NCBI GenBank assembly: GCA_037446915.1
Contig: JBBIHP010000123.1
Location: 1-7,463 of the forward strand
DNA length: 7,463 nt
Source of the DNA: DSXH01 sp037446915
Lineage (GTDB): Bacteria > Bacteroidota > Ignavibacteria > Ignavibacteriales > Melioribacteraceae
Direction of reading: 5' to 3'
The notes beneath the pieces are model-generated. The model did no database searches and had not been told where the DNA came from. It saw only the letters and a list, made by a program, of their open reading frames with translations. Position numbers and translations under genes: made by a program. Positions 1 through 6,194 of this stretch are shown in pieces (position 1 is the stretch's first letter; the number at the start of each line of letters is the position of its first letter).

Positions 1-876
1 GAAAGTTTCCCGTTCCCATGCAAGGTATCCTCGGTTTCTTACTTCTTCTTTCTGCGTTAATATTAAATCACTTATTTCATCAAGTATTTTAATTTTTTCA
101 TGGATCGATTTTGCATTTTTAATCTGTGCCGGTAAAGGAAGAATTTTGAGTGCAATTTCATTTTCGGGTTTTCTTTTCAGAACAAAATCATTAATCAGGG
201 TAACATCATCAGCCAAACAAAATATTTTGCTGCCGAACAGATGATTGAAATATTTTTCAAAAATATTTTTTTGATATAAGATAAAATCAGATTTGTCTTT
301 ATTATAATAGTCAATGATATGCTGCGTAATAATCTTTCTCTGTCCAATTGCTTCATTTATTTTTTGAGCAAGTTGATTCTTAGAAGCAAAGAATCTAACC
401 AGATATTTAATAGAATTCTCATACACTTCATCAGAAATCATTTTAGCAAGCGACTCTTCAATACATAAAGAAATCAATTCATCGGATGTTGATTGATCAA
501 TAGGGATAAAATTAGCATCAATCCCGGCTTCGGGAGCAAATTCCTTTAAAATATTTATGCAGAACGAATGGATAGTTGAAATATTTGCAGATACCAATTG
601 TCGTCTTAATTGCTCAAGCTTCTTTAGTCTGTTCTCATCAGATTCTGATTTAATTCGCAGTTCAAATTCATCGGCTATTTTTTTGTTGAGTTCACCGGCA
701 GCTTTATCAGTGAATGTAATTGCTACAATGTTTTCAATTCCCACTTCCTCATTTAATAGAATCTCAACAAAACGTTTGGAAAGAACAAATGTTTTACCGG
801 AACCGGCATTTGCAGAAAGTAAAATATTGGATTTGTAATCCAATGCAGCTTCTTGATATGGAGTTAATTTCTTCAT
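1..876 (-). CDS. UvrD/AddA-like helicase, N-terminal part (cut by left edge)
   Basis: The visible 292 residues are the N-terminal part of a superfamily 1A (UvrD/PcrA/AddA/RecB class) ATP-dependent DNA helicase; the frame is open to the window edge. Directly seen: an N-terminal LTPYQEAAL segment at residues 4-12 (Q-motif-like), the Walker A motif SANAGSGKT at 21-29 (Lys28, Thr29), motif Ia VAITFTDKAAGEL at 51-63, and motif Ib-like ISTIHSFC at 99-106. An EAGID..F segment near 116-123 is of the kind found in AddA proteins. Known for the family: such enzymes unwind DNA from ends during double-strand break repair, and AddA types carry a C-terminal PD-(D/E)XK nuclease. Walker B, the later helicase motifs and any nuclease domain lie outside the window, so AddA cannot be separated from a plain UvrD-like helicase. 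The ATG overlaps the stop of the kinase gene by one base and has no clear Shine-Dalgarno site, which suggests translational coupling. No frameshift was seen. Confidence 0.9.
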   Translation of the reverse strand, partial: MKKLTPYQEAALDYKSNILLSANAGSGKTFVLSKRFVEILLNEEVGIENIVAITFTDKAAGELNKKIADEFELRIKSESDENRLKKLEQLRRQLVSANISTIHSFCINILKEFAPEAGIDANFIPIDQSTSDELISLCIEESLAKMISDEVYENSIKYLVRFFASKNQLAQKINEAIGQRKIITQHIIDYYNKDKSDFILYQKNIFEKYFNHLFGSKIFCLADDVTLINDFVLKRKPENEIALKILPLPAQIKNAKSIHEKIKILDEISDLILTQKEEVRNRGYLAWERETF

Positions 877-878
877 CA
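874..878 (-). other. TGATG stop/start overlap between kinase and helicase
   Basis: On the minus strand the kinase stop TGA and the helicase start ATG share the central A, giving TGATG. The bases just upstream encode the kinase C-terminus (IIPVAG) and hold no AGGAGG-like site. Ribosomes finishing the kinase probably re-initiate on the helicase, which would tie the amounts of the two proteins together. The overlap is seen directly; the coupling is inferred. Confidence 0.8.
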
Positions 879-3800
879 ACCAGCAACAGGAATAATAATT
901 AAAAATGTAGTCCCTTCCGAAGAAGATTTTTCAATTGAAATATCGCCGCCGATACTTTCAATAAATTTTCTTGCCATACTTAATCCAAGTCCCATCCCTT
1001 TTGGTTTTGTTGTAAAACTATCTTCAAATACTTTATCGGAAATATCAGGACTTATTCCTGTTCCGTTATCTTGAATTCTAATTTCGCATGAATCCAACCG
1101 GGTATTTACAATCACATCCACAACCGAAGAATTAGCTTGAAGTGAATTTCTGACAAGATTTATAATTGCACGGCTCAAATGATCTGCATCAGCATTTACA
1201 AAAATTGAATCCGTGTTACATTTTAAACTTATTTTTCCTTTTTCATCTGCAAATAAATTTACTGTTTCATTGATAATAGGAATTATATTAATTCTCTCGA
1301 TTGATAATTTGGGCATACGAGCAAAACTTGAAAACTCCGACGCAATATTCTTTAATGCTTCGATCTGATTTATAACTGTATTTGTAACTTTGCTAAAAAT
1401 CTCATCGAACTTTGGCGATTTATCACGGTAAGCAGCCATTAATTGCTGTACGGAAAGTTTCATTGGTGTAAGGGGATTTTTAATTTCGTGAGCAACCTGT
1501 TTAGCCATTTCCTTCCATGCTGTTTCCCTTTCAAGCTGTGCCAGTTCAATCTGACTCTTCTTTAATTTACGAATCATCATATTAAAACCTTTTGCCAGTT
1601 CTCCAATTTCCCCTGAACCCCGATCATCAATTTCGAAGTTAAGGTCGCCGCCACCTATTGATCTTGTAGCATGTGTTAATCTGCGGATTGGAGATGAAAT
1701 CTGATCTGCAAGAATGGTACTGAAAAAGATTAACAGCACCAATGCTACAGCGAGTATACCGAAAAGGAAAATATCAAGCTCAACATCTGTTAAAGGTATA
1801 GACACCGAATTCATTAGTGTGTTAATATTGATAAAGAGCGGTTCGGATGAGCTTCCTAAATTCAGATACATTGAAAAATAATTTTCACCGTTTGAATTCT
1901 CTTTTAGAAATACTTTATTACTGCCCATTAATATTGAATTAACATAGAGATCCGGATTTAATGTTGACGAAAGAATACCGGATTCATAAAAATATTTCTG
2001 TGTTGAAAAGACTAATTTATTCTCATCGTAGCAATTGAAATTTATATTCAAATCTTTATTAGCTTTTTCGAAGAGAGATTGCAAAGAGAGATTTGAAGCA
2101 GTGTTGTACTTATTATAATATAAATTGATTTGCTCCGCATAGGCATTTAAATAACTATTTAATAATTCTTCATTTTTAGTTTCGTTGATATTCCGGATAT
2201 AAGCTGCAATAATTAGAAGAGGGACTACAGATACAAGAATGAATGCAAATGTAAGTTTGGTTTTATAACTCTGAAAATATTCTTTCCACTTACCAAAATT
2301 ACGCACCGCATAAATTAGAAATGAAAATAAAATTATTAGTGCGTGTACAAAAAATACTTTAAAGAAGTTTGATAAATTCCAGGCAAAACGCCTTTCTTCT
2401 AATGCTACGGCAATTATCTCTTTGTTTCTTTCGCGGGGTCTTAAAATAAATACAAGATGCGATTCCCCTTTTATATCTATTCTTTTCCATGTTTCATTTA
2501 TCTCTTCATTTACACCGGCTAATAATTCTGATGCCTCGGAACTATTAAGAAATACGTTGCCATAAGTATTAACAAGTGCGTTATAAGAAAAGACAAATAT
2601 TTTCAGGTTCTTATAATCCGTTGCAGAAGTCATTCCCTCACGCGTAACTGTTAAAAATTTTGGTAAGACTTCTTCGCCTAAATAGTAATTATTAAAAAGT
2701 GCTGTTGCTACTAAATATTTCTTCGTCCCATTTATTCCGTTTAATTGCGTTACACCAATCAACATTTCATCGGAACCATATAAATTTTTCTCGATGTAAA
2801 TTTTCGGTTGATCATTTCCGCCGGGCAAATATTTGTCCGGATTAACATTTAGTGTTGAAGTATAATTACTAAATCTTCCAAGCAGTTCACTCGCTTCATT
2901 AAAAATAGAAATTGATGAGGGAATGTTTTCGCGGAAGAGGAGACTTTTATTCCACATTTCAAATGCAATTGAAGAATAATTTACTTCACCTTCACCATAC
3001 CGTATTATTTCATCATCTTCTTTAGATTGAATAAGTGTTTGATAAATTATAAACTCATAAATGCTCTGGTTTCTTCTTGTAAGATCGTATGCAACTGTTT
3101 TTAGAGATTCCCTTTCTATCTCGGAATTATAATAGACAAACAGACTCACAATTATTACAGACGTAGCAAATCCGTAATAAACGTAATAAATTCCCTTATG
3201 TACTTTTCTAAAGGATAAATAACCAAGCAGAAACAATAGTGTAATAAATAATGCTCTAATAAGCGGAGTGCCTTGTGGCTGCACCTGGAACAGGTCGAAT
3301 GTTAAACCCAAAATTTGAAATACAGCAAATAATATTAATACTGATTTTAAATCAAAACGGGCTGAAGGATATTCCGAGAAACTCCACTTTAGTAATAAGA
3401 GGGAAATAACTAATACCGAGAAACCGAGCAATAAAATGTTAAGATCCATCAATAATATTGCCGGTGATGGAATTAAAGAAAACTCTTTGAAATATCTTAT
3501 TGTTGAATCGAAGACAACGCTTCTTAATGAAGCTCCAACACTGCGATACATTATCATAATAATGAATGCAGAAATCATGAACACTAATGTGAATCTATAA
3601 ATGTTTCTTTTTGTAATTCTGGATTCAAGATAACTGTTAAGCTGACTAAAACCGATAATTATAACAACAAACAATCCAAACACAGAAATAAAAAAATCGA
3701 GTGGAGATCGGACAACACCGAATGCGAATGACGACGAAAAATTTGAAGGATCAGTAAGTTCGTTATGGATGAATGCAGAAGGAATCCCTAAATAGAAAAG

Positions 3801-4673
3801 CATTACCCGTAAAATAGCTAAGTACAATAGCAGGATTGAGAATTGAATAAATTTATTTGTAATGGCTTTGTACTTTCTATAACCAATTATTCCTATAGAT
3901 AAGTAAATAAGTAAAACAAGAATTGACTGCACTCCATTAAAGGTTTCTTCTAATTCCTTCACTGATATATCCAGAGAAGGTTTATCAAAAGTAACAACTC
4001 CAATCTTATTATTATAGTTATTCAATATGTTAAAAGAATGCTTCCGCCCGTCTTTAGATAATACCGCTCTCCGGTTATAATCAATTTCTATGTTTGTCGA
4101 AATTAGTTTTGAAAGTCGATCGCTTAGGTTGGAAAATGTAAATGTTTTTGAATCCAGCTTATAATGTTTTTCCAATTCCCGGCTAATAAGAAGAAAATAC
4201 TTTTTTGATTTTGTGATTAATGTATCGGCAACAAAAATAAATGTGGATAAATCCTTCCTAATAAAATAAACCTGTCCAAACTCTGTTGAGAGAGAATCAA
4301 AGTCTTGTTTTTCGAATATCAGTTTATTATTCCAGCAGACAGGTTTATTTTCATCATTAACCTGTATGGTATATTCTGCATAAGTATTTTCATTAATAAC
4401 AGCGAAACAATTTTTAATACTACTGCTCTCTAACCCGATACGTAAATTATTTTTTAGATCGTTTTTGCTCCTGATTAATTTTTTAATTTTACCATTAATT
4501 ACATCTGTAATTTTATACTCATTACTAATCACATTTTCAATTAAAGTATTCTCCCAATTTTCAATTCTATTATTTTTTAATATAGGTTCTAAGATGCCGG
4601 AGATTATAAAGGCCGGAATAAAAATTAGAAGTAAATGGTTTCTCTTATTCAGTAAAAGGTTTTTTATACTCAT
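876..4673 (-). CDS. giant multi-spanning sensor histidine kinase, NtrY-like core
   Basis: A 1265-residue membrane histidine kinase, far longer than the usual 350-750. Hydrophobicity by eye gives 12 helices near 12-32, 249-265, 275-297, 324-342, 359-377, 404-428, 442-462, 471-489, 496-515, 770-790, 804-826 and 965-988. This leaves three extracytoplasmic domains (about 33-247, 516-769 and 827-964); positively charged loops at 343-358, 489-495 and 791-803 fit the inside. A HAMP domain follows (about 988-1040), then HisKA with the H-box AHEIKNPLTPMKLS (phospho-acceptor His1062), and HATPase with the N-box NLVRN (1172-1176), DNGTGI (1202-1207), FEDSFTTK (1216-1223) and GMGLGLS (1226-1232). The AWKEMAKQVAHEIKNPLTP stretch is typical of NtrY-type kinases. 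The HExxN sequence also keeps the residues linked to phosphatase activity. All catalytic boxes are intact, so it should be active. The ligand is unknown and no receiver domain or response regulator is visible. ATG at 4673 was chosen; an in-frame TTG one codon upstream (4676) is possible. The gene starts 5 bases after the DUF4783-like gene and overlaps the helicase start. Confidence 0.95.
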   Translation of the reverse strand: MSIKNLLLNKRNHLLLIFIPAFIISGILEPILKNNRIENWENTLIENVISNEYKITDVINGKIKKLIRSKNDLKNNLRIGLESSSIKNCFAVINENTYAEYTIQVNDENKPVCWNNKLIFEKQDFDSLSTEFGQVYFIRKDLSTFIFVADTLITKSKKYFLLISRELEKHYKLDSKTFTFSNLSDRLSKLISTNIEIDYNRRAVLSKDGRKHSFNILNNYNNKIGVVTFDKPSLDISVKELEETFNGVQSILVLLIYLSIGIIGYRKYKAITNKFIQFSILLLYLAILRVMLFYLGIPSAFIHNELTDPSNFSSSFAFGVVRSPLDFFISVFGLFVVIIIGFSQLNSYLESRITKRNIYRFTLVFMISAFIIMIMYRSVGASLRSVVFDSTIRYFKEFSLIPSPAILLMDLNILLLGFSVLVISLLLLKWSFSEYPSARFDLKSVLILFAVFQILGLTFDLFQVQPQGTPLIRALFITLLFLLGYLSFRKVHKGIYYVYYGFATSVIIVSLFVYYNSEIERESLKTVAYDLTRRNQSIYEFIIYQTLIQSKEDDEIIRYGEGEVNYSSIAFEMWNKSLLFRENIPSSISIFNEASELLGRFSNYTSTLNVNPDKYLPGGNDQPKIYIEKNLYGSDEMLIGVTQLNGINGTKKYLVATALFNNYYLGEEVLPKFLTVTREGMTSATDYKNLKIFVFSYNALVNTYGNVFLNSSEASELLAGVNEEINETWKRIDIKGESHLVFILRPRERNKEIIAVALEERRFAWNLSNFFKVFFVHALIILFSFLIYAVRNFGKWKEYFQSYKTKLTFAFILVSVVPLLIIAAYIRNINETKNEELLNSYLNAYAEQINLYYNKYNTASNLSLQSLFEKANKDLNINFNCYDENKLVFSTQKYFYESGILSSTLNPDLYVNSILMGSNKVFLKENSNGENYFSMYLNLGSSSEPLFININTLMNSVSIPLTDVELDIFLFGILAVALVLLIFFSTILADQISSPIRRLTHATRSIGGGDLNFEIDDRGSGEIGELAKGFNMMIRKLKKSQIELAQLERETAWKEMAKQVAHEIKNPLTPMKLSVQQLMAAYRDKSPKFDEIFSKVTNTVINQIEALKNIASEFSSFARMPKLSIERINIIPIINETVNLFADEKGKISLKCNTDSIFVNADADHLSRAIINLVRNSLQANSSVVDVIVNTRLDSCEIRIQDNGTGISPDISDKVFEDSFTTKPKGMGLGLSMARKFIESIGGDISIEKSSSEGTTFLIIIPVAG

Positions 4674-4678
4674 CAACT

Positions 4679-5122
4679 TTAATTAATGGTGATTTGAGAA
4701 ATACGCCACTGATTATCAATCAATTGAAATGTAACAAATACGGTTGCATTACCCCGGATTCCGTTATTATTATATTTAAGATTACCGGCGGCAAAGGGAC
4801 TGTTTGTTTCCTGAACAACGTTTGTAAACTTGAATGAAATTGGTTTATAAATACTTAAGTAATCTTTAATAATGTAGTATGCTTGATTTGAACTAAAGTA
4901 ACCGCTCGAACCGTTTGCAAGGCTCAAATAATTTCTTGAATTAAAATAAACTGAAAACTTATCAACAGAACCGGTGCTAAGTCCCTCTTCTATTTTGATA
5001 AGAAGTTTATTTATTTCTCTGCTTTTTGTTTCCTGTGCAATAGAAAATATTGAAGTCGACAGGATAAAGCCGATTAATAATATGGAAATTTTTATTCTCA
5101 CTTTGCTTTTTGAAGACTTCAT
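4679..5122 (-). CDS. small secreted DUF4783-like protein (NTF2-like fold predicted)
   Basis: A 147-residue protein with a basic N-terminus (KSSKSKVRIK), a hydrophobic core at about 12-27, and a plausible signal peptidase I site after SIA (27-29), giving a mature protein of about 118 residues outside the inner membrane. The mature part matches my memory of the DUF4783 pattern: an N-terminal helix with LLIKIEEGLSTGSVDKFSVYF (about 40-60), then YFSSNQAYYIIKDYL (75-89), a SFKF strand, an AAGNLKY strand and a closing WRISQITI strand. This layout is like small NTF2-like domains, which often bind a ligand or partner; the true role of DUF4783 is unknown. No lipobox is present. The start is supported by an AAGG site five bases upstream (5128-5131). 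It is the first gene of a tight block with the sensor kinase, so it may be a periplasmic partner of the kinase; that is inference from position only. Confidence 0.8.
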   Translation of the reverse strand: MKSSKSKVRIKISILLIGFILSTSIFSIAQETKSREINKLLIKIEEGLSTGSVDKFSVYFNSRNYLSLANGSSGYFSSNQAYYIIKDYLSIYKPISFKFTNVVQETNSPFAAGNLKYNNNGIRGNATVFVTFQLIDNQWRISQITIN

Positions 5123-5150
5123 TTTTGCCTTATGTCAAAATAAATTAAAA

Positions 5151-5184
5151 GAAATAAAAAAGCATACCTTTTGGGGTATGCTTT
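5151..5184 (-). terminator. rho-independent terminator after the FnIII lipoprotein gene
   Basis: A perfect 10-bp stem pairs AAAGCATACC (5159-5168) with GGTATGCTTT (5175-5184), with a 6-base loop. Read on the minus strand it is followed by a T-rich tract (TTTATTTC, down to about 5151). It begins 27 bases after the lipoprotein stop codon and ends about 30 bases before the DUF4783-like start, so it should separate the lipoprotein transcript from the kinase operon. The reverse strand lacks a good T-tract (TATAATT), and no convergent gene exists, so minus-strand action is favoured. Confidence 0.85.
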
Positions 5185-5211
5185 ATAATTAAGTTGATTT
5201 TCAAAGAATTG

Positions 5212-6045
5212 TTAATGGTTCTTTTTAACCTGTTCAGCAACATTTCTAACATTTCCATTTACCATCCTCTTCAATTCTCTGTTACCTTCAACTAACTGGT
5301 ATGCCCAGTCGAATACCATCCTGTCATTAACTATATTTTTTATTCTAACCTTAGCATAGTGATTATCCCATGTCCATATAACATAAGTATGACCAACTTT
5401 TGCTTCAACATATTTAACATTTTCATTTGGTTTTAAAGGCACCCAGCCGGTTGAAGGCGCATAACTTATATCCCAGATATCATTTGTTGTTCCCATGTCC
5501 TGAATATCAGAATCATCCCAGACGTTCAGATAATATTTCCCGTTAAAGTTTTCAAAGAACATATCGGCTGCATCCGAATTATAAGGAACAACCAGATATT
5601 TACTAAAATCGTAACCCGAATTATTTGGTGACCGATTATAATCAAAAATCGCCTGGTTAAATCCTTCAGGGCGTGGAGTATCGTAAATAACTTCGTTACT
5701 TAAATCGCTTTCGTTGTTATTGTAATCGTATGCAGTAACGGCATAATAGTAGGTTGTTCCGTTTTTAGCTCCATAGTCAATAAATGAATTTTTATAAGTA
5801 CTTCCTATTAATGTGTACTTGCCATTAAATGAATAGCTGTAGTAAACGTTATAACCGGCTACATCGCCTTCGGGATTTTCTTTCCAGAAAATATCGACTC
5901 GGTTATCTCCTGTTACAGTATAAATCCCTTTTGGAGGTGATGGCGGACGATCGTCATAAAAGTAATCACCGAATTCATCGCACCCGGTTATTGTAAATCC
6001 TGCTATTAAGGTTAAGGCTAAAAATAATTTTCTTGCGGTTTTCAT
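5212..6045 (-). CDS. FnIII-domain lipoprotein with HmuY-like C-terminal motif
   Basis: A 277-residue predicted lipoprotein. The signal peptide (MKTARKLFLALTLIAGF) ends in the lipobox ITGC, with Cys22 as the lipidated residue, followed by an acidic, proline-containing linker (DEFGDYFYDDRPPSPP). A fibronectin type III domain spans about 35-123: PSPPKGIYTV opening, a DIFWKENPEGDVAGYNVYY strand pair, and a TTYYYAVTAYDYNNNES closing strand. The rest (about 130-277) is a separate domain rich in aromatic residues, with a conserved-looking GHTYVIWTWDNHYAKVRI and FDWAYQ near 218-250. From memory, such YV..T.D.(H/K)YAK motifs occur in HmuY-type and related surface lipoproteins of Bacteroidota; I cannot confirm homology, and heme binding should not be assumed. 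It is likely anchored in the outer membrane, facing the periplasm or cell surface. The start is fixed by a strong GGAGG site and a terminator follows the stop, so it is probably a single-gene transcript. Confidence 0.88.
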   Translation of the reverse strand: MKTARKLFLALTLIAGFTITGCDEFGDYFYDDRPPSPPKGIYTVTGDNRVDIFWKENPEGDVAGYNVYYSYSFNGKYTLIGSTYKNSFIDYGAKNGTTYYYAVTAYDYNNNESDLSNEVIYDTPRPEGFNQAIFDYNRSPNNSGYDFSKYLVVPYNSDAADMFFENFNGKYYLNVWDDSDIQDMGTTNDIWDISYAPSTGWVPLKPNENVKYVEAKVGHTYVIWTWDNHYAKVRIKNIVNDRMVFDWAYQLVEGNRELKRMVNGNVRNVAEQVKKNH

Positions 6046-6050
6046 TTTCC

Positions 6051-6055
6051 CCTCC
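6051..6055 (-). promoter_or_regulatory. strong Shine-Dalgarno site for the lipoprotein gene
   Basis: GGAGG, extended to GGAGGGG, lies five bases before the ATG at 6045 on the minus strand. It is by far the best ribosome binding site in the window and decides the start of the lipoprotein. It shows that this organism uses Shine-Dalgarno initiation at least for some genes. Confidence 0.85.
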
Positions 6056-6117
6056 GGAATAAATGTTGAACATTCTTTGTAATTATTAATCCAATATGAA
6101 TGCCAATCTAAAATGGG

Positions 6118-6141
6118 AAAAAGAAGCCAAATTGAAGGCTT
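6118..6141 (-). terminator. weak terminator-like hairpin after pyrC
   Basis: On the minus strand AAGCC (6137-6141 complement) and GGCTT (6124-6128 complement) can form a 5-bp stem with an 8-base loop, followed by CTTTTT. It sits about 53 bases past the dihydroorotase stop. The stem is short, so termination would be weak or absent; it is listed because it is the only candidate end for the pyrC transcript in this 149-bp gap. Confidence 0.35.
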
Positions 6142-6194
6142 GAAAGATGAATAGTGTACTTTTTTATATACAAAAGTGATTAGATAATTTGAAG

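Noticed and set aside
557..902. Plus-strand open frames of 93 and 60 residues
   Set aside because: They lie antisense to the helicase, whose frame carries Walker A and motif Ia across the same bases. They have low-complexity Ser/Phe-rich products and no ribosome site.
4465..4686. Plus-strand open frame of 73 residues
   Set aside because: It is the antisense shadow of the N-terminal membrane helix and first outside domain of the kinase; its hydrophobic look comes from AT-rich codons read backwards.
5134..5139. TTGACA as a -35 promoter element on the minus strand
   Set aside because: It lies only about 11 bases before the DUF4783-like ATG, so a sigma-70 start would fall inside the gene, and no -10 box follows at the right distance.
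4974..5192. Plus-strand open frame of 72 residues
   Set aside because: It is antisense to the signal-peptide region of the DUF4783-like gene and runs into the terminator hairpin; no ribosome site or domain is visible.
6080..6106. Possible minus-strand promoter TTGGCA with TAATTA for the lipoprotein gene
   Set aside because: The spacing is 15 bases, both boxes deviate from consensus, and such matches are common in AT-rich gaps; too weak to annotate.
6158..6177. Inverted repeat ACTTTT/AAAAGT in the pyrC-lipoprotein gap
   Set aside because: The stem is short and almost only A/T pairs, so it is neither a convincing terminator nor an operator.
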